Below are positions 6,587 to 14,361 of a stretch of 20,786 nucleotides of DNA, in pieces (within the stretch, counting starts at the first letter, position 1; every line of letters starts with the position of its first letter). This DNA is from UBA5399 sp964592125 (GTDB lineage: Bacteria; Bacillota; Clostridia; Christensenellales; Christensenellaceae). The stretch is from assembly GCA_964592125.1 (NCBI GenBank), contig CAZQBV010000048.1, positions 1 through 20,786 of the forward strand. Direction: 5' to 3'. The position numbers and the translations under genes were made by a program. The notes beneath the pieces are model-generated. The model did not search any database, was not told the origin of the DNA, and saw nothing but the letters and a program-made list of their open reading frames with translations.

Positions 6587-6613
6587 AGAGCCGGAATGCT
6601 TACCGGCTCTTTT
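6587..6613 (+). terminator. Rho-independent terminator after the HydS-like cluster
   Basis: AGAGCCGG and CCGGCTCT form an 8-bp GC-rich stem around an 8-base loop, followed by a short run of T. It lies 7 bases after the ATPase stop codon and 20 before surE, so it separates the signalling cluster from surE, possibly incompletely because the T run is short. Confidence 0.8.
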
Positions 6614-6632
6614 CATAAATAGGGGGATAGAA

Positions 6633-7433
6633 ATGAATATTCTGATTACAAATGACGATGGCATACATGCTATGGGAATTATTGCGCTTGCTCAACGGTT
6701 GAAAATAGAACATAAGGTGTTTGTTGTAGCGCCAGAAGTAGAGCGCAGTGGAAGCAGCCATTCCCTAACGCTCTCGCAGCCATTGGTAGTAAAACGGGTA
6801 GAATATTCTGAATATGATGGAATTGAGGCGTTCAGTGTGGGCGGCACACCAGCCGATTGTGTTATTTTGGGTTCCCGAAATTTGGTGGAAGAAAAAATAG
6901 ACTTGGTGTTGTCTGGCATCAATTTGGGTTCTAATGTAGGTACGAACATTGCCTATTCGGGTACTGTAAACGCTGCTTTGGAAGGCCTAATATGCGGTTA
7001 TCCTTCGATTGCGCTTTCTCAAACGGTAGAGCATCAGGCAAGCCCTGCCAAGTTCCCCGCATACTTTAAAACGGCGGCAGATTTAACAGCGAAAATAATT
7101 CGGGAACTGGAGGTTACCTCTTTAAAAACACATATTTTGAATATTAACTTTCCCGCACAAGACAGTAACAACATAAAAGGCATAAAGGCTTGCGAGCAGG
7201 GGGTAAATGTATATGATACGGCCTACCGAAAGGATATGGATCCGTTTGGCAGAGAAATATACTGGTTGCTAGTGGAAAAAAACAACGAAACATACAATGA
7301 AGAAAATAGAACAGATGTGAAATGGGTAAGGGAAGGATACATTACAGTAACCCCACTTACATGGAACAATTCGTATGATTTGGCAATGAAGGATGTAAAA
7401 TGCAAGATAGAGAATTTGAAATTGCATTTCTAA
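6633..7433 (+). CDS. surE: 5'/3'-nucleotidase SurE
   Basis: SurE is a divalent-metal-dependent phosphatase that removes phosphate from nucleoside monophosphates and also acts on short polyphosphate; in bacteria it is linked to stationary-phase survival. The 266-residue protein starts MNILITNDDGIHAMGI with the metal-binding N7-D8-D9. It continues with VAPEVERSGSSHSLTL, VGGTPADCVILG, LVLSGINLGSNVGTNIAYSGTVNAALEG and NINFPA, all family signatures. Length is slightly above the usual 250. AGGGGG at 6621-6626 is the ribosome binding site. No convincing dedicated promoter is seen between the terminator and the gene, so expression may depend on readthrough or on a promoter inside the upstream gene. 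Confidence 0.97.
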   Translation: MNILITNDDGIHAMGIIALAQRLKIEHKVFVVAPEVERSGSSHSLTLSQPLVVKRVEYSEYDGIEAFSVGGTPADCVILGSRNLVEEKIDLVLSGINLGSNVGTNIAYSGTVNAALEGLICGYPSIALSQTVEHQASPAKFPAYFKTAADLTAKIIRELEVTSLKTHILNINFPAQDSNNIKGIKACEQGVNVYDTAYRKDMDPFGREIYWLLVEKNNETYNEENRTDVKWVREGYITVTPLTWNNSYDLAMKDVKCKIENLKLHF

Positions 7434-7450
7434 GCCTTTTGTGTTAAAAT
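7422..7450 (+). promoter_or_regulatory. Candidate promoter for the RpiR-family regulator
   Basis: TTGCAT (7422-7427) and TAAAAT (7445-7450) are 17 bases apart. The -35 lies inside the last codons of surE. The predicted start is near 7457, leaving a leader of about 30 bases to the ATG at 7487. Confidence 0.55.
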
Positions 7451-7486
7451 AATCCATAAAATTTGTTTGAATTGTGGAGATGGATT

Positions 7487-8368
7487 ATGTGGAGCGGAAA
7501 TTTGCTGGATCGTTTGAATCTGGAATACGACAATCTTTCTAAAGGACAAAAGAGGATTGCCAACTATGTGATGCAAAACTACGATAAAGCTGCCTTTATG
7601 ACTGCTGCTGTGTTAAGTGAAACGGTGGGAGTTAGTGAATCGACAATTGTGCGCTTTGCCTATGCGCTGAATTATGAAGGATATCCACAGTTGCAAAAAG
7701 ATTTGCAGGATGTGATACAAAATAAAATGACTACCATTCAGCGCTTAAGCCTGATGGATGGCCTAAGCTCTCAGGAAATTATAAATGCATCCTTCAAAAC
7801 AGACATTAACAACCTACGCGTAACAAAAGAACGAAATAGTTCTGAAAAATTTGACACGGTCGCAGAGATACTGAATAGCGCACGTTGGGTATACATTTTA
7901 GGCACTCGTTCGTCCGGTCCACTTGCAGAGTTTATGCAATACTATATGAGCTATATGATGGATAATGTTCGGTTGATCCGTTTTGATGGAAGCGATGTGT
8001 ATAGCCAGTTTTTGAATGCCAACGAACAGGATGCTGTGATTACAATCAGTTTTCCGCGTTACTCTACACGTACTATAGAAATTATGGAATCCTTTAAAGA
8101 CAAGGGGTGTAAGATGATTGCCATTACCGATAATGACCATTCGCCACCTGCGCGGCTTGCAGATTATTCACTTACAGCGAAAAGCTACCTCAATTCTTTT
8201 GTAGATTCTTTTGTGGCACCGTTGTCTATTATTAATGTACTAATTATTTTATTGGGTTTGAAAAACAAGGATATATTGACGGAAAATTTTGAGAAGCTGG
8301 AGCAGCTTTGGCGTATGAATGAAGTATACACACGTAATAGCACCGTAAAGAATGATGACAATGAATGA
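7487..8368 (+). CDS. MurR/RpiR-family transcriptional regulator
   Basis: An N-terminal RpiR-type helix-turn-helix (residues 1-75) shows LSKGQKRIANYVMQNYDKAA, SETVGVSESTIVRFAYALNY and GYPQLQKDLQ. A C-terminal SIS sugar-phosphate-binding domain (about 115-245) follows, including VYILGTRSSGPLAEFMQYY, ITISFPRYSTRTIEIMESF and MIAITDNDHSPPARLAD. Such regulators sense phosphosugars and usually control a neighbouring sugar-use operon, but no sugar gene lies next to it. The start is set at the ATG 7487, 7 bases after a GGAG (7476-7479). A TTG at 7463 would add eight poorly conserved residues. The product is 293 residues. Its last codons overlap the flavoprotein start by 17 bases, so the two are co-expressed. 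The ligand is unknown. Confidence 0.9.
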   Translation: MWSGNLLDRLNLEYDNLSKGQKRIANYVMQNYDKAAFMTAAVLSETVGVSESTIVRFAYALNYEGYPQLQKDLQDVIQNKMTTIQRLSLMDGLSSQEIINASFKTDINNLRVTKERNSSEKFDTVAEILNSARWVYILGTRSSGPLAEFMQYYMSYMMDNVRLIRFDGSDVYSQFLNANEQDAVITISFPRYSTRTIEIMESFKDKGCKMIAITDNDHSPPARLADYSLTAKSYLNSFVDSFVAPLSIINVLIILLGLKNKDILTENFEKLEQLWRMNEVYTRNSTVKNDDNE

Positions 8369-9590
8369 AGTAGTGGTCATTGGCGGTGGCCCAGCAGGAA
8401 TGATGGCTGCCTATACAGCGGCCAGTAGTCAAAACAAGGTTGTATTGCTGGACAAAAATGATAGATTGGGTAAGAAACTCTTCATAACGGGAAAAGGCCG
8501 ATGCAATATTACCAACAATTGCGATACTGCTGATTTTTTTAAGGAAGTGGTGCGTAACCCTAAATTTCTCATGAGTGCGGTATATGGTTTTTCCAGTGAG
8601 AACTTAATCCAAATATTGAATGAAAATGGTGTGCCAACCAAAATAGAGCGAGGGGGCAGGGTGTTTCCCATTAGTGATAAGTCGAACGATGTGCTAAAGG
8701 CGCTGGAGCGCATGCTGCACAAGGCGCAGGTGGATGTGCGGCTGAATACAACAGTATTGGGTATTCAAAAACAAGGCGATTTATTTACTGTTGAAACGGA
8801 TAGAGGGTCAGTGGCGGCAAAAAATATAATCTTAGCAACTGGCGGTGTTTCCTATCCGTTGACTGGCTCCACTGGGGATGGCTATGTCTGGGCTGAAAAG
8901 TTGGGGCACAGGCTGGTACCGGCATCGCCAGCATTGATACCACTGGAGGATGAACATAATATTTGTGCAAAAATGCAAGGTCTTGCACTCAAAAACGTAA
9001 CATTTACTTTGTATCAGAACAATAAATGTATTTATACCGAACAAGGTGAACTGTTGTTCACTCATTTCGGCATTTCTGGACCGGTGGTGCTTTCTGCCAG
9101 TAGCTATATTAATTACAGTAAGAATACGGATGATTTGTATTGCACAATAGATTTGAAACCTGCACTGAGCAAAGAAAAGCTGGAGGCACGGCTGCTAAGG
9201 GATTTTGCAGAACACAAAAACAAGCAGTTGAAAACCTATATGTCTGAACTGATGCCTTCGAAACTGATACATCCTTTTTTAGCTGAAACAAGGCTGGATG
9301 GGCAAATGCAAATCAATGAGATTACCAAGGAGACGCGTAAAAAACTGGTAGATGCATTAAAAGCATTTCGCATAAAAATAGCAGGGGCACGCCCCATTGG
9401 TGAGGCAATTGTAACTGCAGGTGGTGTAGCGGTAAAGGACATCAATCCATCCACTATGGAAAGCAAAGTGATACCGGGATTGTATTTTGCAGGAGAACTG
9501 GTGGATGTATCTGCCCAAACTGGCGGGTACAATTTGCAAATTGCATTTTCCACAGGATATTTGGCGGGTTCTTCGGTGCATGAATTTTAG
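8352..9590 (+). CDS. HI0933-family NAD(P)/FAD-dependent oxidoreductase (BaiN/YhiN-like)
   Basis: The 412-residue protein is a flavoprotein of the HI0933/YhiN family. It has the FAD Rossmann motif VVIGGGPAGMMAAYTAA at the N-terminus, then DRLGKKLFITGKGRCNITNN, GGRVFPISDKSNDVLKAL and ILATGGVSYPLTGSTGDGY. The closing FAD-binding stretch PGLYFAGELVDVSAQTGGYN and LQIAFSTGYLAG complete it. Members are widespread and mostly uncharacterised; one clostridial relative (BaiN) has been proposed to act in bile-acid reduction, but that should not be carried over. Three possible ATGs (8352, 8355, 8361) all overlap or abut the end of the RpiR-type gene, and ribosome binding is weak, suggesting translational coupling. 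The substrate is unknown. Confidence 0.92.
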   Translation: MMTMNEVVVIGGGPAGMMAAYTAASSQNKVVLLDKNDRLGKKLFITGKGRCNITNNCDTADFFKEVVRNPKFLMSAVYGFSSENLIQILNENGVPTKIERGGRVFPISDKSNDVLKALERMLHKAQVDVRLNTTVLGIQKQGDLFTVETDRGSVAAKNIILATGGVSYPLTGSTGDGYVWAEKLGHRLVPASPALIPLEDEHNICAKMQGLALKNVTFTLYQNNKCIYTEQGELLFTHFGISGPVVLSASSYINYSKNTDDLYCTIDLKPALSKEKLEARLLRDFAEHKNKQLKTYMSELMPSKLIHPFLAETRLDGQMQINEITKETRKKLVDALKAFRIKIAGARPIGEAIVTAGGVAVKDINPSTMESKVIPGLYFAGELVDVSAQTGGYNLQIAFSTGYLAGSSVHEF

Positions 9591-9623
9591 ATTAGAGCTT
9601 TTAGAAAAGCCGTGATAGATGAA

Positions 9624-9652
9624 TTGACTTTTGATGTAAAAAGAATTACAAT
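9624..9652 (+). promoter_or_regulatory. Promoter of rny
   Basis: TTGACT (9624-9629) and TACAAT (9647-9652) are 17 bases apart, a good sigma-A match, in the 152-bp gap before rny. The leader would be about 85 bases. No clear terminator is seen after the flavoprotein gene; only a tiny GCTTTT/AAAAGC hairpin without a T run lies near 9597-9610. Confidence 0.7.
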
Positions 9653-9742
9653 CTTATTAGGTATTTGTAATATATTATAGAGCAATTTACCATAAATGCG
9701 AATAATCGTAAAAAAATTGAAGAATGGAGGTGGGTTTGCTAA

Positions 9743-11287
9743 GTGGGAGAAGTGCTTATTCCTATCCTCGTTGGCGTAGGCTGCCTAATTGGAGGGTTAC
9801 TGGCTGGTTACAATTACAGACGGAACATTGCAGAGGGCAAGATAGGTCGCGCCGAAGACTCCGTAAAAAAGTTGATTGAGGATGCCCAGCAAAGGGCGGA
9901 AGTAATCAAAAAAGAAACGGTACTTGAAGCACAGGAAGAAGTTCACAAACTGCGTAGCGAATTCGACAAAGAAACAAGAGAAAGACGTAATGAAATTACC
10001 AAAATCGAGAAGAGGCTGGTACAAAAAGAAGACCAACTGGACAAAAAAAATGATAACATAAGCCAAAAAGAAGAGCAGCTCGACAAAAAGACCAAGGAAA
10101 TTACCAAAATAAAAGATGACCTTTCCATGGTTCATGAAAGGGAGCTTCAGCAGTTGGAGCGCGTTTCAGGAATGACCATTGATGAGGCAAAAGGTTTGCT
10201 GCTTGAGAAGGTGGAACATGAAGCGCGGCACGACATGGCTGTGATGCTTCGGGAATTTGAACAAAGAGCAAAAGACGAAGCAGATAAAAAGGCCAGAAAT
10301 ATATTATCGTTAGCAATACAGAAATGTGCAGCCGACCATGTGGCAGAAACCACAGTATCGGTTGTTCACTTGCCCAATGATGAAATGAAGGGCAGGATAA
10401 TAGGCAGAGAAGGAAGAAACATCAGAACATTAGAGACTGCAACAGGGATAGACTTAATTATAGATGATACGCCTGAAGCGGTAATTCTTTCGGGATTTGA
10501 CCCCGTAAGAAGAGAAGTGGCAAGAATTGCACTGGAAAAACTAATTGTAGATGGTAGAATTCATCCTGCGCGTATTGAAGAAATGGTAAACAAGGCGCAA
10601 AAAGAAGTTGACGCGCAGATAAAAGAAGCAGGGGAACAGGCTGCATTCGATGTGGGGATTCATTCGCTGCACCCAGAGCTGGTAAGGCTTTTGGGAAGGT
10701 TGAAATTCCGCTCGAGTTATGGCCAGAATGTTTTGAAACATTCTTTGGAGGTAGCGCATTTATCGGCATTAATGGCAGCTGAAATAGGGGCGAATATTAA
10801 ACTAGCAAAACGCGCCGGTCTGTTGCATGATATTGGTAAAGCGGTAGACCACGAAGTAGAAGGCCCGCACATACAGATAGGTGCAGACCTTGCTAAAAAA
10901 TACAAAGAATCTGCAGATGTTATAAACGCAATAGCGGCTCACCATGGTGATGTGGAGCCCAAAACAACGGAGGCCGTACTTGTCCAGGCGGCTGATGCAG
11001 TTTCCGCCGCAAGGCCGGGAGCGCGAAGGGAATCTTTGGAAAATTATATCAAACGTCTTGAAAATCTTGAAGAAATTGCGAATTCATTTAACGGTGTAGA
11101 AAGATCCTATGCCATACAGGCAGGCAGAGAAGTGAGGATTATAGTAAAACCGGAAGATATAGATGACGCAGGAACAAACTTAATTGCAAGAGATATCGTA
11201 AAGAAAATTGAAGACGAACTGGATTACCCAGGACAGATAAAAGTAAGTGTGATAAGGGAAACCCGAGCCGTCGATTATGCAAAATAA
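9743..11287 (+). CDS. rny: Ribonuclease Y
   Basis: RNase Y is the membrane-anchored endoribonuclease that starts mRNA decay in many Firmicutes. The 514-residue protein has every expected part in order: an N-terminal membrane helix (about residues 5-22), a long charged coiled coil (about 25-200), a KH RNA-binding domain with GRIIGREGRN at 217-226, and an HD domain. The HD domain contains KHSLEVAHLSALMA and LLHDIGKAVDHEVEGPH (H362, D363). The C-terminal region ends RETRAVDYAK, as in relatives. The start is a GTG at 9743 with GGAGGTG at 9726-9732, and an in-frame stop lies just upstream. It appears monocistronic, with its own promoter and terminator. Confidence 0.98.
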   Translation: MGEVLIPILVGVGCLIGGLLAGYNYRRNIAEGKIGRAEDSVKKLIEDAQQRAEVIKKETVLEAQEEVHKLRSEFDKETRERRNEITKIEKRLVQKEDQLDKKNDNISQKEEQLDKKTKEITKIKDDLSMVHERELQQLERVSGMTIDEAKGLLLEKVEHEARHDMAVMLREFEQRAKDEADKKARNILSLAIQKCAADHVAETTVSVVHLPNDEMKGRIIGREGRNIRTLETATGIDLIIDDTPEAVILSGFDPVRREVARIALEKLIVDGRIHPARIEEMVNKAQKEVDAQIKEAGEQAAFDVGIHSLHPELVRLLGRLKFRSSYGQNVLKHSLEVAHLSALMAAEIGANIKLAKRAGLLHDIGKAVDHEVEGPHIQIGADLAKKYKESADVINAIAAHHGDVEPKTTEAVLVQAADAVSAARPGARRESLENYIKRLENLEEIANSFNGVERSYAIQAGREVRIIVKPEDIDDAGTNLIARDIVKKIEDELDYPGQIKVSVIRETRAVDYAK

Positions 11288-11293
11288 CAAATG

Positions 11294-11317
11294 AAGGAGC
11301 AGAAATGCTCCTTTTTT
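11294..11317 (+). terminator. Rho-independent terminator of rny
   Basis: AAGGAGCA, a GAAA tetraloop and TGCTCCTT form an 8-bp stem followed by T residues up to 11317, six bases after the rny stop codon. This is a strong intrinsic terminator. Confidence 0.93.
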
Positions 11318-11738
11318 ATGTCTATAAAAGAATGTCAAGTGGTTTCATAAATTATGAAAAATTTTCTAGACAAAAATTATAAATTTTTATCTACTCAGTA
11401 GAAACATCAGAAAGATTACCCGAAAACACTTGTATTTTGCTTTTAAAATTGATATGCTTGGAAAGCAACTATTTTGTCTCACAGTACATTCGTTTTTTAG
11501 TAAAAAATAAATGTAATAAACTGTTGACAAATACATATATTTCTGTTTATATAATTACATAACAAATTTAATAGTTCTCTAAACGATAAACATCACACAA
11601 TTTCATTGATAGTCTTAGTTCAAACTCGCAGGTAAATTAGGTCGTGAAAAGCTATATTAAGTAATAACTCCTTTGGTATCTCTCTCAGTATATATAGTTC
11701 CATTTACTATCACAAAATGAATTAGGAGGAAAAAAACA
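11318..11738. other. Long AT-rich intergenic stretch with inverted repeats and a probable long leader
   Basis: No protein gene or RNA gene is recognised here. The first half holds two perfect AT-rich inverted repeats: TTTCATAA-A-TTATGAAA (11343-11359) and AAAAATT-ATA-AATTTTT (11372-11388). The second half starts with a promoter (11524-11552). About 180 bases of untranslated leader then precede AGGAGG (11723-11728) and the c-di-GMP gene at 11739. The leader does not show the GCAAACC or GACGCAAAGC core of a class I c-di-GMP riboswitch, and I recognise no other riboswitch in it. Confidence 0.6.
11524..11552 (+). promoter_or_regulatory. Promoter of the GGDEF-EAL gene
   Basis: A consensus TTGACA (11524-11529) is followed after 17 bases by TTATAT (11547-11552). 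A better -10 match, TATAAT, is at 11550-11555 but with a 20-base spacing. The predicted transcript has an untranslated leader of roughly 180 bases. Confidence 0.65.
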
Positions 11739-13484
11739 ATGGGATTGGCAACGCTTTCATACTGCCAAAAAAAAGACTTTGAAACAATGTGTGATGAACT
11801 AAACGAGGGTGTATTGGTAATTGACAAAACAGATGGGAAAATATTGTTTTCGGATAAGCATTTAAGCGATAATTTAGCAATCCCAATGGATCAAATTATT
11901 GAAAAACAATATACAGATGTGTTTTGGCCAGAGTTTACAAGCTTGGTAAAAGAAATGCTAGAGGTTTGTGAGGACGGAAATTCACATACAAATGTTTATT
12001 TTTGGCCAATTCAAAATTCATGGAAGCAAATATCTGGAAGACTAACATCGTGGTTAGATAGACGCATATGCCTTCTTATTACAGTAAAAGGCATGGCAGA
12101 AAACAATGAAGAAAAATCTGAATACAGGCAAAAAGTGTATTACGACTCTCTTTTGAAATTACCCAATGGCTGCAAATTGGAAAAAGACATAACAGGAATT
12201 GAAACCTTTCAGCAAACTGCATTGATACATTTTGATATCAACCAATTCTCGAATGTGAACGAACTATATGGCTGGGATGTTGGCGATTGGCTGCTAAAGC
12301 AAATAAGAGACTTTTTGCTAAGTATCCTTTGTAGCAATAGTAATTTGTACAGGGTAAATGATGATGAGTTTTGCTTACTCATTAATAGCATTTCTATGGA
12401 AGATGCAAAAAAGAAAGTAGAAGAAATTTTGGATCGCTTTACAAAACCATGGAAAATGAAAAACGAGACTGGTTTTGTAAATGTATATTGTACGGTTGCT
12501 ATGGGACTGGTTTATGGCAGAAGCATAAAGGGCGAAATGCGAAACTTGTTGTACCGTACAATAAATTCCAGTGAATATAATAATCCTCAGGGATATTTTA
12601 TATACAATGAACAAGTGGATGTGCATATAAAAAAACGCCTTCGTATGAGGCAGGTATTAATAGAGTGTATTCAACAGGGGATGCAAGGATTTGAAGTGCA
12701 TTATCAGCCTATTATTAATGCGAAAACACGCCAATGGGAAGGTGCCGAGGCTTTGTGTAGGTGGACAATGCCAGATGGCACAAGCGTATCACCACTTCAG
12801 TTTATTGAAGAAGTAGAGCGGTTGGGTATGATACATAAGCTGGATAGCTGGGTACGATATACGGCAATGAAACAATGCAAAGAATGGGGCGTAACAGAAA
12901 AACAATTTTTTTTGGATGTGAATCTTTCTCCGATGCAAGCTGTTGATCAAGATTTTTTTACTAAGTTTCTTGAAACAATTGATGAGCTAAAGTATCCAAA
13001 AGAAAAATTGAACCTAGAAATTACAGAAACAGGTAAAATGAACTTTTCGGCTTTGGGTTTAGAAAATCTTCACAAGTTAAGAGATGAAGGAATAAAAATT
13101 TCGTTAGATGATTTTGGTACAGGATATTCTTCTTTTGAATCATTGGTAAATTTTCCGGCAGAAGCCTTAAAAACAGAAAAAGCTTTTATTCAAAATTTAG
13201 AAGAAGATGAATACTTGCAATATCTGTTAAAAGTGATGGTAGATATGGCTCATGTTGTGGGAATGAAACTGATTGCAGAAGGTGTTGAAACACAAGGACA
13301 AATGGAGAAGCTGTGTGCGTATAATGTAGATTATATGCAAGGGTATCTGTTTAGCAAACCACTTTCGGCAAACGAGTTTGAACAGCAACTGGGGAAGTAT
13401 GGGTCAACCACCAGCCCGGAATATCCATTAAAAAGTGCAGCCAGAATAGCAAAGCCGGCAGTATATTCGTATTGCAATGTATAG
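11739..13484 (+). CDS. PAS-GGDEF(degenerate)-EAL protein, probable c-di-GMP phosphodiesterase
   Basis: The 581-residue soluble protein has a PAS-like N-terminal domain (about 15-118), a GGDEF domain (about 130-245) and an EAL domain (about 300-560). The GGDEF signature is degraded to NDDEF (207-211), with both glycines replaced, so cyclase activity is unlikely. The domain may instead bind GTP or serve as a regulator. The EAL domain keeps the catalytic set: EAL at 337-339, N395 in VNLSP, E427 in LEITET, D457-D458 in LDDFGTGYSS, K478, E514 and E517 in AEGVETQ, and Q534. It should therefore hydrolyse c-di-GMP. No membrane segment is seen, so the PAS domain would sense an internal cue. A PilZ receptor gene follows 170 bp downstream of it. 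Confidence 0.93.
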   Translation: MGLATLSYCQKKDFETMCDELNEGVLVIDKTDGKILFSDKHLSDNLAIPMDQIIEKQYTDVFWPEFTSLVKEMLEVCEDGNSHTNVYFWPIQNSWKQISGRLTSWLDRRICLLITVKGMAENNEEKSEYRQKVYYDSLLKLPNGCKLEKDITGIETFQQTALIHFDINQFSNVNELYGWDVGDWLLKQIRDFLLSILCSNSNLYRVNDDEFCLLINSISMEDAKKKVEEILDRFTKPWKMKNETGFVNVYCTVAMGLVYGRSIKGEMRNLLYRTINSSEYNNPQGYFIYNEQVDVHIKKRLRMRQVLIECIQQGMQGFEVHYQPIINAKTRQWEGAEALCRWTMPDGTSVSPLQFIEEVERLGMIHKLDSWVRYTAMKQCKEWGVTEKQFFLDVNLSPMQAVDQDFFTKFLETIDELKYPKEKLNLEITETGKMNFSALGLENLHKLRDEGIKISLDDFGTGYSSFESLVNFPAEALKTEKAFIQNLEEDEYLQYLLKVMVDMAHVVGMKLIAEGVETQGQMEKLCAYNVDYMQGYLFSKPLSANEFEQQLGKYGSTTSPEYPLKSAARIAKPAVYSYCNV

Positions 13485-13584
13485 GATAAGGATATAAAAA
13501 ATGGGGATTACCTAAAGTTTGATAGCACTATAAAATATGTATTATTACTGATTATTACTTTTTTACATATTTTAGAAGTTAAGT

Positions 13585-13613
13585 TTGAAATCCTGCTATG
13601 TTTGTAGTAAAAT
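13585..13613 (+). promoter_or_regulatory. Promoter of the PilZ gene
   Basis: TTGAAA (13585-13590) and TAAAAT (13608-13613) are exactly 17 bases apart, giving a predicted start near 13620. This places the TTG at 13625 almost on the transcript start and favours the ATG at 13655 as the real start codon. Confidence 0.65.
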
Positions 13614-13654
13614 AAGGTTGAAGGTTGAAGAATAAAACATTTGCAGGTGTGCGT

Positions 13655-14338
13655 ATGGATACTGTATATTGGACTTCAGAAAATCAACTTAGATGCGGAG
13701 ATATCTTATATATTCATGTTGCGAATATACGCTTGGCCATATATGTAGAACAAGTAGAGGATGACATAATATGGACAAATGATTTTTTAAGAGAACTGCG
13801 TAGTTTTGAAGGGCAAAATGGTGTATTTAATATTACATATGAAAAAAATACTCGTAATTTTGCTTTTTCGGTAGAACTGCAAGACCAGATAACAATAAAG
13901 CACAGAAACTATGTCCGTTTACGGGTTTTAGCCAAACCACAAGAACTGCAACGGCGGGAAAGTTATCGTCTATCGCATAGTTTTGATGTGCTGTTACGAA
14001 GTTTTATGCTTTCTAACGATGCAGACTTCACACATTGCCAAGCCTATTTAGAGAACGGGATTCAATGTAAGGGCTTAGATATCTCGGAGAAGGGCGTGGG
14101 TGTAAGCTCCTGTTTTGATTGGGAAATGGGTGACGAAGTGGAATGTGCATTTGAAATAAGGGATGAACCATTTGCCTTCGAAGCAACGATTGTAAGAAAA
14201 TTATTGCGTGTAAATGAAGAAAGAACTTCCGACCCATATATCTACAGGCTTGGCATTCGATTTGAGAATGAAGATGATAAAATGCTTAAAAAAATACGGC
14301 AATTTATTTACAAGCAGCAAATTGCTAAAATGAAATAA
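13655..14338 (+). CDS. PilZ-domain c-di-GMP receptor (YcgR-like)
   Basis: The 227-residue protein has a YcgR-like N-terminal beta domain (about 1-95) and a C-terminal PilZ domain. The c-di-GMP-binding motifs are both intact: RRESYR (R101-x3-R105) and DISEKG (D142, S144, G147). YcgR-type proteins bind c-di-GMP and slow or redirect flagellar or other surface machinery; no flagellar gene is in the window, so the target is open. A TTG at 13625 could add ten residues, but the promoter at 13585-13613 leaves almost no leader for it, while AGGT lies 6 bases before the ATG at 13655. It follows the EAL protein and precedes purB by 23 bp, probably co-transcribed with purB. Confidence 0.9.
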   Translation: MDTVYWTSENQLRCGDILYIHVANIRLAIYVEQVEDDIIWTNDFLRELRSFEGQNGVFNITYEKNTRNFAFSVELQDQITIKHRNYVRLRVLAKPQELQRRESYRLSHSFDVLLRSFMLSNDADFTHCQAYLENGIQCKGLDISEKGVGVSSCFDWEMGDEVECAFEIRDEPFAFEATIVRKLLRVNEERTSDPYIYRLGIRFENEDDKMLKKIRQFIYKQQIAKMK

Positions 14339-14361
14339 AACAAAATAAAGGCAGGAACTAA

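Noticed and set aside
9597..9610. GCTTTT/AAAAGC hairpin after the flavoprotein gene as terminator.
   Set aside because: The stem is short and AT-rich and has no following T run.
11560..11738. c-di-GMP class I (GEMM) riboswitch before the EAL gene.
   Set aside because: The conserved GCAAACC, GNRA-capped stem and GACGCAAAGC elements are not present; only weak partial similarity (GTGAAAAGC) is seen.
13625..13654. TTG start for the PilZ protein.
   Set aside because: The predicted transcript starts around 13620, leaving no ribosome binding site; the ATG at 13655 has one.
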